From Ctenosaura bakeri (lineage: Eukaryota; Chordata; Lepidosauria; Squamata; Iguanidae): 64,000 bases of DNA. The notes beneath the pieces were generated by a model. That model ran no database searches. It was given only the letters and a program-made list of their open reading frames with translations, and was not told the origin of the DNA. Where the stretch lies: NCBI GenBank assembly GCA_948474755.1, contig CAOLHI010000652.1, positions 62,001-126,000 of the forward strand, given 5' to 3'. The position numbers and the translations under genes were made by a program. Shown here one piece after another: positions 10,108 through 21,419 of this stretch. The stretch's first letter is position 1. Each line of letters starts with the position of its first letter.

Positions 10108-10287
10108 GGCCATTTCCGCACTGGACTGTTATAGCGCTATCGTTCCACTTTCAACCTCCTATGGAATCCTGGGGTTTGCAGTTCAGGGAGGGGCCGGTCG
10201 GCCCCTCCCTGAACTGCAAACCCCAGGATTCCATAGGAGGTTGAAAGTGGAACGATAGTGCTATAACAGTCCAGTGCGGAAATGGCC
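10108..10287. mobile_element. 180-bp hairpin MITE with arm-shared private variants
   Basis: Two 88-bp arms around a GGTC loop. Both arms carry ATCGTTCCAC and GCAGTTCAGGG, whereas most other copies have GATTCCAC and GCAGTTTCGGG. I see one arm mismatch (AGCGC against the complement of AGTGC). Adjacent on its right to a CR1 fragment. Confidence 0.85.
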
Positions 10288-10290
10288 CTC

Positions 10291-10425
10291 GTTTCAGGAG
10301 CAGCAGAAAATAAGCTTGCCCCATCTTCCATAGGACATCCTTTCAAATATGTAAACCTGGCTATCATGTCCCTTTCTCTTAACCGTCTCTTCTCTAGGCT
10401 AAACATGCCCAGCTCTCTAGAACCC
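10291..10425 (-). mobile_element. CR1 LINE fragment
   Basis: Reverse strand: [30 protein letters not shown]. About 135 bp, beginning directly at the hairpin element's right edge. Confidence 0.7.
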
Positions 10426-10429
10426 ATTT

Positions 10430-12005
10430 TTGGGTTTCACAAGCAATTAGACATGAAGCAAATGGAGCCATTTCCTTCCATTTCTTTTTAAATTAAAAAT
10501 GAGCATGCAGCCTTTCTCATCGTCCTCCTTCTGACTTCAGGGGATTTCAGCTGGTGCTTCCGATGTCAGCGGAGTAGCAGATTCATTCTAGGTTTAGCCT
10601 GAAGTTTTACCTCTCTAAGGTACTGAGCCCACTGAATAGTAGCAAAGTTCAGACTAAAGCCAGGAGTGGCTTCAGTGCCCCACTGATATCCAAACCACCA
10701 GCCACTACTGACTGACCTGGGGAGGGGGTCTTCTGATTCTTTCAGCTTCCTCCCAACCTGGTGTCCTTCATTAGTGTTGGATAATAACTCCCAGGTTCCC
10801 CCGTGCACAGCTGAGGATACTGGGAGATATAGTTCCAACACTTAGGGTGCTCCTTCTTTTGGGGAGGCTGCATTATTGCCTCTTTCATCTCATCTCCCAT
10901 CCCTACCTGTGTCTGTTAAGCTCCATGAATAGAGGAATTTCGATCTTAACTGTCTCCTGCCTAGCAGGGATGCAAAGATTATTTACAAATATTAAAATCC
11001 GAAATAAAAAAAGGGGTTTCTTGTGTGATGGGAAACCTCAGAGAGGAGAAATCCTACATGATAAGGAACTTTGCAGTATTCTCTGCAGAGAAATTCAGTT
11101 TCTTGAGCAGAAAACATGATTTCCAGGCTAGGAAAAATGTTTCCTATGCAGAAAAAAAACATTGTTGGCACAAAAATACCCACATGGTTTTTGTGTTTCT
11201 GCGTGAATGCAGAATAAGTCCAAAACTGCAAACAAACCTTAAGAACTGAAATTGTTCACAGCCCTTCTCATGGCAAGGAGAAAACCGATTAGAGTGTTTG
11301 TTCATGTTTGCATAGCAACATCTTGTGTTGGTTTCTGCCCCACATTGAGGCATTCAGTGTGGGTGTCATGATGGAAAATTTGCCCCTTGTTCTGGCTGGC
11401 AGAATAGACCGTTTCTGCTCAGCGAGATCAGGGAAGTGCAGGTTCTCGCTGGAAATTGCACAGTCTCGATGCAGCTCTTTCCCTGATTGCCAACCACTCC
11501 AAAAACAGTATGATAAGGCAAAGAACTGAAGAGGCCAAAGGCCAGAGCATGCAACAATTGTAGGCAGAAACAGATGTGATGCCCTTCACAAGAGGGCCGG
11601 TGTATTCAGACGCGCTTTCCCCAGATAGCGGAAATCAATTCCCCACAGGCAAAAGATTTCCCATTGCTCTGCCCGGCTCTCTGTTATTGAATGATCTACT
11701 GTGCTTTTGCAAATATTGAATAAAGGTTAGGTGCTGAATTAATATTTAAAGATGCTGCAGCCACGCTTTGTGCTCAGAAAGACGGCGTTCCCCAGCCTTA
11801 GCCGTCTGGTCCAGGCGCAAGGAATGCAAGGACGGTGCATCTATGAAGTAGCTGTGAGGTTGGGGTAATGTTTGTTAAAGATCTTTCCCCTTTAGATGCC
11901 TCCAGGTTGGCCAGTAGAGCAGATCACTGTCCCATCTTTCTGGACTGGCTGGGTTGAGGAGACTCTCTTGTTATGCATGTTTCAGAGACATGTGGTCTTC
12001 CAAAC
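10430..12005. other. No gene seen; unique plus old unclassified repeat-like DNA
   Basis: 11000..11510 holds GCAGAAA/TTTCTGC-rich words, possibly an old dispersed repeat. 11690..11870 is AT-rich (TTGAATAAAGG, GAATTAATATTTAAAG) and could be conserved noncoding DNA. No supported coding exon. Confidence 0.35.
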
Positions 12006-12008
12006 AAT

Positions 12009-12102
12009 GAACATTTCTGCACAACACTCTTATAGCACGATGATTCCACTTTCAATCTCCTGTGGAATCCTGGGGTTTGCAGTTTCTGGAGGGGCCAGCC
12101 GG
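12009..12102. mobile_element. Single left arm of a hairpin MITE
   Basis: GAACATTTCTGCACAACACT to GGAGGGGCCAGCCGG. The sequence then leaves the family, so the right arm is missing. Confidence 0.65.
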
Positions 12103-12128
12103 AAACATCTGATACAAAATGCAGGCCT

Positions 12129-12275
12129 GTGACTCTCACATCCTCTCGCACTTTGGCCATGTCATGAGAAGACCTGATTTACTGGAGAAGACAGCAAAGC
12201 TCAGTAAGGTGGAAGGCAGAAGTTACAAAGGAAGGCCCCGTTACAGTTGGGCCGACTGACCCAAGGAAGACACCA
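12129..12275 (+). mobile_element. RTE/BovB-type LINE C-terminal fragment
   Basis: Forward reading gives HFGHVMRRPDLLEKTAKL and KVEGRSYKGRPR, the pattern (xFGHxMRRxDxLEK, EGRRxRGRxR) near the C-terminus of RTE/BovB reverse transcriptases. About 150 bp only. Confidence 0.65.
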
Positions 12276-12302
12276 GCGATGTATTTAAGCCTTATACTCC
12301 AA

Positions 12303-12441
12303 GGCCATTTCTGCACTGGACTGTTACAGTGCTATTATTCCACTTTCAACACCTGGCCTCTCCCTAAACTGCAAACCCCAGATTCCATAGGATGTTGAAA
12401 GTGGAATAATAGCACTATAACAGTCCAGTGCAGAAATGGCC
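12303..12441. mobile_element. Hairpin MITE with shortened left arm
   Basis: Ends GGCCATTTCTGCACTGG and CCAGTGCAGAAATGGCC. The left arm jumps from CAACACCTGG to CCTCTCCC, losing its inner part; the right arm is nearly complete. Confidence 0.75.
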
Positions 12442-13118
12442 CAGGTCTCAAGTCAACTCTTAAGTCCTTGAAGATACTTTCAAGTCAAGTCTTGAGTCAA
12501 GTCTCAAGTCTGGGAGCCAACCCCAACCTACATTCCAGAATCTCTCGACAGAGTTGAATAAAGCCAGTTTTAACAATTTAAGCAGAATTGGCCCTCCACA
12601 TTTGCAATTTTGCCATCTGCAGCTTCTGAAGCGGGGGATAGGATCCTCCTTACTCCCCGTTCCTGAAGCTTCAAAGGCTTTAGAAGGAAGGCTAATACAT
12701 TTGCTGTCCTCTCTGAGAGATGCACCCTGCACTCTGGGGGCAAGTCTTGCCTTTTGCTCTTAGAAAAAGGTTTAGAAGGGTCCTTTGATATGCAGCGGGG
12801 ACAGGCTGCTGAGCAGACCTCAAGCCCATTGCCTAACCTGTTGGCTGTTCCCCTTTGAGAAATGCACCCAGACTTTGGGCTTGAGAGAGATTGTCCTGTG
12901 ACCAGTGGGCAAAAAGAGATGGAGGTGTTGTTCAAAGTCGTAAGGTTTCTGGATGAATGCGTCATGTGACTGAACCTAGGGCAGCAAGTCAGTCATTAAA
13001 AATATATGAGTCTCAAGTCAAGTCGAGTCAGTGCATCATTTATTGCCAAGCGAGTTCAAGTCGAGTCACTGAATTAAGTCCGACTTGAGTCCAAGTCAGT
13101 CAACTCAGGTCTACATCA
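12442..13118. repeat. Element bordered by AAGTC-rich subterminal arrays
   Basis: Clusters of CAAGTC/GAGTC words at 12442..12520 and 13008..13110 enclose about 480 bp of other sequence. The right edge, inverted, reads CCAGTGATGTAGACC, plausible as a hAT-like terminus. The left edge abuts the hairpin element at 12303 and may be lost. Unnamed; classification is inference. Confidence 0.4.
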
Positions 13119-13134
13119 CTGGAGGACACATCCC

Positions 13135-13245
13135 TGAACCTGCAAGACCTGAGCAGGGTGGTTGATGGCAGAGTGACTTGGAGATTTCTACTCCATAAGG
13201 TTGCCATAGGTCAAGGTTGACTTGATGGATGTTAATCTGTGGTGA
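13135..13245 (+). repeat. SINE 3' fragment, degenerate
   Basis: GGTTGCCATAGGTCAAGGTT followed by GACTTGATGG is the distal block of a tRNA-derived SINE. The 5' half is not recognisable. Confidence 0.45.
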
Positions 13246-13261
13246 TTATATTTGTTTCCTT

Positions 13262-14905
13262 AATGTTCATCTGTAAACCTGCCTTTGCACTTTCTTTCTT
13301 CCTTGACTTTCTTCAGTAGTCATTCCGAGTCTCTGGCCTCATCTGTACATCTTATGGCATCATCTGTACATCTTAAAAGGTCAATGTTCCCTCCTCCAAT
13401 TTTCATGCCTCTTTCTTCTAAATATAATCCTGTTTTACATATGATATGTTCAGCATACAAGGTGAACAGACAGGGTGATAAAATGCAGCCTTGTCTGCCA
13501 CTCTTGCCAGTTGGAAACCATTCCGTTTCTCCATATTCTGTTCCGACTTTAGCCTCTTGTCCTTTGACCAGGTTACACATCAGGATGACAAAACATTGAG
13601 GCACACCCATTTCTTTAAGAGTGATCCAAAGTTGTTGTTGTTGTTTTTTGTGATCTGCACAATCAAAGGCTTTGCTGTAATCTATAAAGCACAGACTGAT
13701 TTTCTTCTCAAGTTCTTTGTTGCACTCCATTATCCAATGCAGTGTTTGCAATGTGATCTGTAGTTCTTCTTCTCCTGAACCCAGCTTGGACATCTGGCAT
13801 TTCTTGCTCCAAATATGGTAAAAACTTTGTGGTAGAACTTTGAGCATCACTTTGCTTTCATGGGAAATTAATGCAGTGATCCTGTGGCTATTGCAATTCC
13901 TGGTATCCCTTTTCTTGAGGACTGGAATGAATATTGGGCATTTCCAATCTGTGGGCCATTGTTTTGTTTACCACATTTGTTGACAGATTTTTGTTAGAGC
14001 AAGAGTAGATTCTATGTCTGTAGCTTGAAGCAGAACTATTGGTATACCATCTGTTCCTGGTGATTCCCCCTCCCCCCCAAAGTACAGCTTCAACTTTACT
14101 TTCTGAAGCTGTAGATTTATCTTCAAATGGTTCTTCCTTAAATGAATCTGCCAACCTTTCATCTCTTTTGTAGAGTCTTCCATGTATTGTTTCCATCATC
14201 TTTTTATTTGTGCTTGGCCATATAATGTGTTCCCCTGCTGGTTGCATAGCGTTCCACTCTTGGTTTAAATTTCTCTTTGATTTCCTGGATCTTGTGGAAG
14301 AGGTCTCTTCTTCCTTTTTGTTGAAATCCTCTATTTCTCTGCATTGATTATTATAGTAGTTCTCCTAGTCCCTGTGCTCAAGTCTTTGAACAGTTGCATT
14401 TGGGGTTCTGACTCTATTTCAGCCACTTTTTACTTCTTATCTGTCCTTGACTGCTTGAAGTTTCATCTGTCATCCACTGAGGCTTCTTTTTCTTTTGAGC
14501 TACATTCTTCCCTAAGAAGATACCTGGCTTTATTCCAGAGTCCTTCTGGTTCCTGGTCAACTAGGCTTAACAGTGCAAATGTATTTTTTTACATTACCTT
14601 GACTTTCTATGGGGATGTTCTTCAGATTGTATTTTGGCATGATGGTTGGTTTAGCATTCGTCTTCAGCTTTACTCTTATTTTTGATATTAGTAGTTCACA
14701 GTCTGTGCCACAATCTGCTTCACAGCTTGTTTTGCAGAGAGAACGGAGCTTCTCCATTTTCTGCTTCCAGTTATATAGCCTGATTTCTATATTGGCCATC
14801 AGGTGACGTCCATGTATACAGTCACCTCTTTGGTAACTTGAAGAACATGCTTGCAATAAACAAACTGTTGGCCTTGCAAAATTCAATCGGTGTGAAATGT
14901 AGTGC
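13262..14905 (-). mobile_element. RTE/BovB-like LINE, degenerate endonuclease-RT region
   Basis: Reverse strand, N to C: endonuclease tail (ADCGTDCELLISKIRVKLK), RT entry (SPGTDGIPIVLLQA, LTKICQQMW), WIMECNKELEKKISLCFIDYSKAFDCADH, LKEMGVPQCF, SGRQGCILSPCLFTLYAEHI. The catalytic YADD region reads RCTDDAIRCTDEA, with the tyrosine/alanine pair lost and a short tandem duplication (CATCTGTACATCTTA unit) over it. A poly-CAA stretch interrupts the frame at about 13630. The text resembles BovB as I remember it. No longer functional. Confidence 0.8.
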
Positions 14906-15178
14906 CATGTTAGGTATATTGGATATGCATTAGATTAATTATTAAATAGCATGTTAACACAGTTGAAAACATGTAGAAAAATGTATTCTAAATCTGAAAA
15001 CCATCTGAAAACCGATCCACAGGCATTTCAGAAAGTCTCTCCAAGGCTTACGCCTGACAACTGTTAGTTCTCAAATCAGGAGTGGAAGCGTTATATATAC
15101 TTTGGGATTGCTTTTCTTTCTGCATGTATCAAGGTCACCCTAATCATAGCAACTTGGCAGCAGAGAAAAGGCTTAGAC

Positions 15179-15856
15179 CAGTGCTTCTCAACCTTCCTAA
15201 TGCCGCGATCCTTTAATACAGTTCCTCATGTTGTGGTGACCCCCAACCATAACATTATTTATTTATTATTCACAATGCCTCCCCCCCCCCAGCAAAGGCC
15301 GCCTCGCCGGCCAGCAATGGGGAGGGGGCGGGCAGCGAGGGAAAGAGGAGCCGCACGTCTGCCCCGGGAAAAAGCTCTGAGAACCCCCCCCGGGCTTTGC
15401 TTCTGCTTTGCTCTCGTTTCCGCTGGGGGGGCAGTGTGGGAAAAGTTTCCAGAGTGTTGACCCTGGCGGGGGGGGGAGGAATCCCAGCGCCTTTGTCTTT
15501 TGCGCTGGGCGCAGCTCGCCCCCCCGGAAAAGCACCGCCTTGCGGCCCCGCTCCTTGGCGAGTGGGGCAGGGGCCGTGGCGAGGAGGGGGCCTGCCCCCC
15601 GTGCTGCCGCCACCCCCCCAAGCTGGCCCATCAGACAGGAGGTTCTCCTGGTAGCAGAGAAGGGGAGCAATTTCAGTCCCTTCTGAACAGGGGGCAGGAG
15701 GATGCGAGCGCGCGACTCGCGCTTGCGCACCACCACCGAGGAGGAATGGAGCCTAAGACCATCAGAAATACGTATTTTCTGATGGTCTTAGGCAACCCCT
15801 GTGAAAGGGTCGTTTGACCCCCAAAGGGGTCGCGACACACAGGTTGAGAACCGCTG
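15179..15856 (-). mobile_element. SPIN-like hAT transposon, TSD GCTTAGAC
   Basis: Reverse orientation of the element at 7507. Perfect 8-bp duplication GCTTAGAC at 15171..15178 and 15857..15864. Same GC-rich interior, same subterminal CTAAGACCATCAG hairpin near the right end. No transposase. Confidence 0.85.
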
Positions 15857-15917
15857 GCTTAGACGATGTGCAAAAATCTGGATTCAAAAACAGAAGGGTA
15901 AACTATTGCCAAGAAGG

Positions 15918-16075
15918 CCATGGACTCTTCTTTGTTGGAGGTTTCCAAGCAAAGACAAGATGGCCATCTTGCACGGGGGCTTTACTGGTGGATTTCCTGC
16001 ACTGCCAGAAGTGGGTTGGACTAGATGGCCCCCAGGGTCCCACCCAGCTCTACGAGGCTATGATTTGATGAACCC
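15918..16075 (+). mobile_element. CR1/L3-like LINE 3' tail, old
   Basis: GGGTTGGACTAGATGGCCC and GCTCTACGAGGCTATGATT are CR1-type tail sequence, preceded by a diverged LEVSKQRQDGHL-like coding end. Confidence 0.6.
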
Positions 16076-17104
16076 TCTGCTTTACACATGATATCAAGGT
16101 CTGCAAGAGAGAAATCCAGCTGCTTGGAAATCTCCCTCTTCCCTCTGTGCCGTGGAGTGTTTCGCTCGGGAGCCACGCTGGCCTCCTTTTAGGCTATTCT
16201 GCCCGTTCAGCTCTTTCTGCCTTTCCTAGCCCCGGGACCCCCTTGGGCAGCTTCTCTGAAATCTGGAGCTGCCGAGCCTTCAGTCAGCCTCCCTTCTGCA
16301 GTCTGGCTCTGTGTCTCTGTTTATCGCATTTGCGGCATCGGCGCTGCCTTCGACTCAGACATAATACCCTCTTGAGCATCTCCTGGCCTCTTCATCAATG
16401 CGAAAAGATCCTTCGCATATCAGCACATTCACAGATAACACCATCCCACGTGCAAGATGCTGGCCTTGTTCAGCTGCCCCCGGATGCAAAGGAAGGAGCA
16501 AAGGAGAAAAACAACTTTCCGCTTTCTTTGGGCCCGTGATCATGGCAGGTGCTTTGCTGGCGGTGGCGTGGCTCGGTGAGCAAAGGTACCTATGTGCTCT
16601 GTATGCGCAGGTGTGCGTGCATGAATCAAAATCAGACAGGGAGCCACTTGTTTGCAATGTACTGCACTGCATCCTCCGTCATGACAAAGGGCTATTTTTT
16701 GAATCGTGAACTCAATACCTCCCACAAAATTACAACAGACAGGCATAACATCAAAAGCAAAGTTCTAATTTTCATCTCATTATTTAAAATAAGATCCCCG
16801 CCAATCTTTTTTTCTTTAAATTGAATGTTGCATTTCCTTTCCACTGTTGTGAGTCATACGTACCTGCTTAAACTGAAGCCGTATGATTAGTTATGGGTGG
16901 CAGGTTTTTCAGTTACTGAATGCAGCAATATTTGGGAGAAAGGATGTGAAGCAATCCTTTGTTTTAACCCAGAATGCTTTTGCTGTAGTTCCACGTTCTT
17001 CATGAATGAGAGACAACATTGCACCATCGCAATCAATCCATTCCAGAATCCAATAGCTCCTTTTGACTCTTTCAGGGAGGCTGAGAAGGAAATTAGCAGA
17101 CTGA
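16076..17104. other. No gene seen; unique sequence
   Basis: Mixed sequence with pyrimidine-rich 16180..16330. No domain, splice pair or repeat recognised. I looked here for the VSTM2L signal-peptide exon and did not find one. Confidence 0.35.
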
Positions 17105-17311
17105 GGCATCCCTTTCACACTACACAGTTATAGCACCATGACTCTACTTTAACTGCCATGGACTCCTGGGGTTTGCAGTTTAAGGGGGAATATTTAGAAT
17201 TCACTGCCAGGGAGTTCTAGTGCCTCACCATACTACAAATCCCAGGGATTCACAAGACACAGCCATGACAGTTGAGATAGCACTAAAATTGAGTAATGTG
17301 AAAGGGACCCC
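17105..17311. mobile_element. Old relative of the hairpin MITE family
   Basis: Ends CATCCCTTTCACACTAC and, inverted, GGTCCCTTTCACATTAC. The interior has TTATAGCACCATGA, CTCCTGGGGTTTGCAGTTT and ACAAATCCCAGGGATTC. Arms pair only partly and the centre (AATATTTAGAATTCACTGCC) is not mirrored. Confidence 0.6.
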
Positions 17312-17336
17312 AGTTTAGGGCTTTGGATAGAAACAG

Positions 17337-17985
17337 AGAATCACAGAATCCTAGAGCTGGAAGAGGCCCCCAAGGGCCATCCAGTCCAACCCTATTCTGT
17401 CATGCAGGAAGACACAGGCCATTTCCGCACTAGCCTGTTACAGCGCTGTGATTCCACTTGCAACATCCTATGGAATCTTGGGGTTTGCAGTTTCGGGAGG
17501 GGCCAGGCGGACCCCAGGATTCCATAGGATGTTGCAAGTGGAATCATAGCGCTGTAACAGGCTAGTGCGGAAATGGCAATAATCAAAGCAATCCCTTTGG
17601 CAGATGGCCATCCAGCCTCTCTTTAAAAACCTCCAAAGAAGGAGGAGACTCCAACACACTTCCAGGCAGCAGTGCATTCCACTGTTGCACTGTTGTTGCT
17701 GTCAGGAAATTCTTTCTAATATTTAGGTGGAACCTGTTTCCCTGTAGTTTGGAGCCATTGCTTTGAGTCCTGTCTCTGGAACAGGAGAAAACAAGCTCCC
17801 TCCATCCTCCATCCTCCATCCTCCATAGGATATCCTTTCAAATACTTAAGCATGGCTACCGTGTCCCCTATTAACCTTCTCTTCTCCAGGCTAAACATCC
17901 TCTAAGCTGCTTCTCAAAGGGCTTCATGGTTTCCAGGTCTTTGACCATCTTGGTTGCCCTCCTCTGGACACATTCCAGAGGAGGG
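17337..17985 (-). mobile_element. CR1 LINE 3' end split by a hairpin MITE
   Basis: Tail (CCTAGAGCTGGAAGAGGCC) at 17337, interrupted at 17417..17577, then the C-terminal coding segment on the reverse strand (SNGSKLQGNRFHLNIRKNF, KYLKGYPMEDG). A CCATCCTCCAT micro-tandem sits at about 17797..17825. Confidence 0.8.
17417..17577. mobile_element. Hairpin MITE inside a CR1
   Basis: Both arms share AGCGCTGTGATTCCACTTGC, a combination not typical of the family. The inner part of the right arm is deleted at the centre (AGGCGGACCCCAGG). Confidence 0.8.
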
Positions 17986-18953
17986 ACAATAATTAACAGC
18001 AAATGTGGAGACGGTGCCCATAACTTTCTCTCCCCCCAACACACGCATCCATGCACAAGCCATTAGCCCATTTGAACACCAAATCAGAGACTGGTGGTGG
18101 GATAAGAAGTTCCCCTACAGAAACTGTGAGGCATCAATCAGGGACAAGGACACTAAGCACAACACAATTGCAACACATGGAATGAAATCCCCAGGATCCC
18201 ACCAGTTGCTACCCATCTCAGCACCTTAAATACAACTCAGCGGCTTAAGACAGTCTTCTGCCCTTTACAGAAACGGGTGAGATCCCCCTCCTTGAGCTGG
18301 AGGTCCAAAGAAAGACCATTCCACAAATGCTGAGCCAGATTTTGAAGTGTTCCCACCCCTGATGGAGCTGTGCATGTTGGTGGAACAGACAATAATCCTT
18401 TGCCTGTAGATCTTAAATTCCTGGATAGAGCATGCCATACTAGCCAAGGTGCAAGGTACGGAGGGAGCTTAGAATGCAAACACCAGAGCTAAAAGTCTGG
18501 GACTGAACTGGTGGCCCATGGAGGGATCTACGAGGAGAAGAAACAGGTGAATATTCAGGGAGATTTAAAACAACCTGGATGGCATTAGTCCCAGCAAGAT
18601 GTAAAAGCAAACAATTAGTCAAGGTCTCCGAGGAGGGTTGGAGCCTCAGGCTACCGGGATCAATCTTTTCTATCAGACAAGATGGCCATAAATAACGCTG
18701 GATTCAGCAGGGCCTCAACAACCTATTTACTCAGAAGCAAACCATTGGATTTCTTGGGGGCATCTTTTGATTTATTTGAAGGTTTGCAAATGCAGAAACT
18801 GCCTACTAAGGGAAAGCTGAAAGAACTGGTCAGTTTATGCAACAATTTCCCACCTACCTCCACCTTGAGAACCCAGGCAAAGTTAAATTAAGCATAACAA
18901 CCTAGCAGTGTTGTGGGGTTGCCCTATCTTCGTCCACAGTTAACCCAGACTAT
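17986..18953. other. Unassigned sequence, possibly an old LINE 3' end on the reverse strand
   Basis: The reverse strand at 18237..18479 reads LQNLAQHLWNGLSLDLQLKE, faintly like the WNxLP motif near LINE C-termini. Nothing else is recognisable. Confidence 0.25.
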
Positions 18954-19090
18954 GGCCATTTCCACACTAGCCTGTCATGGCGCTATGATTCCACTTTCGG
19001 CTGGCCCGTCCTGCAACTGCAAACCCCAGGAATCCATAGGATGTTGAAAGTGGAATCATAGCGCTATAACAGCCTAGTGTGGACATGGCG
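18954..19090. mobile_element. Hairpin MITE with inner left-arm deletion
   Basis: GGCCATTTCCACACTAG to GTGTGGACATGGCG. The left arm jumps from CCACTTTC to GGCTGGCCC. Confidence 0.75.
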
Positions 19091-19109
19091 TACATTCATG
19101 GCAAGGAAA

Positions 19110-19250
19110 AACATAGAATCATAGACCTGGAAAAGACCCCAAAGGACACTCAGTCCAATCCCATTCTGCCAACTGTAGGAAGACAAAATCAAATACACAT
19201 ATGGGCTTGTTTCATAAAATCATAGCACCATAAGAGTTGGAAGGGACCCG
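19110..19250 (-). mobile_element. CR1 3' tail fragments
   Basis: Two tail pieces on the reverse strand: AATCATAGACCTGG at 19110 and AATCATAGCACCATAAGAG at 19217, abutting a forward CR1. Confidence 0.55.
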
Positions 19251-20392
19251 TTGACAAGCTCCCCCATGATGTTCTTACAAACAAGCTAGTAAAACGTAGG
19301 CTGGACAGTGCTACTCCTAGGAAGAGTTGTAACTCGTTGACCAGCCAAACCCAAAGGGTTCTCCTCACTCATGGCTCCTCTTCACCCTGGAGAGAAGTGA
19401 CTCTTGGGGTGCCCCAGGGTTCTGTCCTGGGCCCAGAGCTCTCCAACATCTTCATCAATGACTTGGATGAGGGAAGGGAGGGCATGCTGATCCAATTTGC
19501 AGATGACACCAAATTGGGAGGGGTTGCTAATACCCCAGAGGACAGGATCAAAATTCAAAATGACCTTAACAGATTGGAGAGCTGGGCCAAAACAAAATGT
19601 ATTTCAACAGGGAGAAATGTAGAAAAAATGAAATGCACAGATATAAGATGGGTGATACCTGGTTTGACCAGAGTTCATGTGAACAGGATCTAAGAGTCTT
19701 AGTAGACCACAAGCTGAACATGAGTGAGCACTGTGATGCAGCAGCTAAAAAAGCCAATGTGATTCTTGGGTGCATCAATAGGAGTACAGTGTCTAGGTCA
19801 AGGGAAGTGATAGTTCCAATCTATTCTGGTTTGGTCAGACCCCACTTGGAATCCTGTGTCCAGCTCTGGGCACCACAGATCAGGAAGGATATTGACAGGC
19901 TGGGTGACCAAAGGAGGGTGTCCAGAGGAGGGTGACCAAAATGGTCAAAGGCCTGGAAACCATGAAACCCCATAAGAAACGGCTTAGGGAACTGGGTATG
20001 TTTAGCCTGGGGAAGAGAAGGTTAAGAGGCAACATGGCAGTCATGTTTAAATAATAGAAGGGATGTCACATGGAGCCAGCCTGTTTTCTGCTGCTCCGAA
20101 GACTGGACACTATGGAGCAGCGGATTCAAACTGCAGGAAAAGAATCCCACCTAAACACGAGGAAGAACTTCTTGATGGTAAGAGCAGTTTGACAGTGGAA
20201 TCCGCTGCCCCAGTGGAGTGTGGAGCGGAGTCTCCTCCTTCTTTGGAGGTTTTTAAAGTGAGGCTGGCTGGCCATCTGTCAAAGGGAAGGCTTTGTTCAT
20301 GTTTTCCTGCATGGCAAAAGGGGGTTGGACTGGATGGCCCCTGGGGGTCTCCTCCAACTCTATGATTCTATGATTCTATAATTCCATGATAC
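19251..20392 (+). mobile_element. CR1 LINE, RT C-terminal part to 3' tail
   Basis: Forward strand: [39 protein letters not shown] with the FADD catalytic motif intact, then [17 protein letters not shown], the LGCINRS block and the tail ending CTATGATTCTATGATTC. Internal deletions and frameshifts after about 19620. Confidence 0.85.
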
Positions 20393-20399
20393 TGTCACT

Positions 20400-20985
20400 C
20401 AGCACAGGAGTTGTGTAGTGCTGACATGACATATCTCCTCATGTTGTGCAGAGGGGGTGTTGGATCACAACTTAGGTTTGGGAGGGAGATGAGGTTTGGA
20501 ATCCCCCCCCCAGCTTCTCCAGGTGATTCTCCCCGAAGTGAGGATTTTATGAACATCTCTTCAGTCTTTCTGGCCTGCCAGTCACACCGGATTGGCATTT
20601 CCCTCTTTGCAGATGCTCCCTTCAGTCGAAGAGGGTCCCAGGGGTCATACAGGGCAGGATAGGGGGGAGCAAGAGTGGGACCAAGCTAAATTGAGGATGT
20701 TGGCCATTAGCAAGACTGAAAGGCATCATGCGTCTTGGAGAGGATGGGAGCAAGGTGTTTTGAAAGCTAGCAATTTGGTGTGCATTGATCACAGGTAATT
20801 TTATAGTACCGTGATGACTGCCATTAGCAGGGTAATGATACTTTTCAGTTTCCCTTCATATAAAAAGATGCTTCTGATGGTTTGTTATGAATAAATAACA
20901 ATCCAGGCGCTTGCTTGTCGTAATCTTCCTTCCTTTCTTTTGTTCTTTGTTTGCTTTTGTGTTGGTCTTCTTGGGTAATCTCGGG
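20400..20985. other. No gene seen
   Basis: Unique-looking sequence with a C-run near 20505. Short frames overlap on both strands without domains. Confidence 0.35.
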
Positions 20986-20988
20986 GAT

Positions 20989-21146
20989 GGACATTTCCGC
21001 ACTACGCTCTTATAGCACAATTATTCCACTTTCAACATCCTATGGAATCCTAGGGTTTGCAGTTTCGGGAAACTGCAAACCCCAGGATTCCATAGGGTGT
21101 TGAAAGTGGAATAATCACGCTATAAGAGTGTAGTGCGGAAATAGCC
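20989..21146. mobile_element. Hairpin MITE lacking the GGGGCC centre
   Basis: Arms meet directly at GCAGTTTCGGGAAACTGC, so the GGAGGGGCC part and loop are gone while both arms stay paired. Confidence 0.8.
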
Positions 21147-21189
21147 AGTGTTTCCTATCAGAGGCTGAGATCCAACATCACAGTTGTCT

Positions 21190-21417
21190 TGCTGTTGTTG
21201 TGTGCCTTCAAGCCATTTCCATATTGTGGTGCCCCTAAGGCCAAGCTGTCACTTGGTTTTCATGGCAAGATTTCTTCAGAAGGGTGTGTGCTACTATGGC
21301 CATCCTCTGAGGCCGAGAGAGTGTGACTCACTCAAGGTCACCCCTTGGGTGTCAAACCTTGGTCTTCACAGTCACAGTCCAATGCTGAAATCACAACAGC
21401 ACGCCAGCTCTCAGACA
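21190..21417 (-). repeat. CORE-type tRNA-derived SINE
   Basis: Reverse orientation: GTTGTTGTGTGCCTTCAAG (tail side), GAGAGTGTGACTCACTCAAG (core), then AGTCCAATGCTGAAATC and CACGCCAGCTC (head). Confidence 0.75.
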
Positions 21418-21419
21418 TC

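Noticed and set aside
16140..16540. VSTM2L signal-peptide exon
   Set aside because: The leucine-rich frame here has no match to the expected N-terminus and no donor leaving the correct phase.
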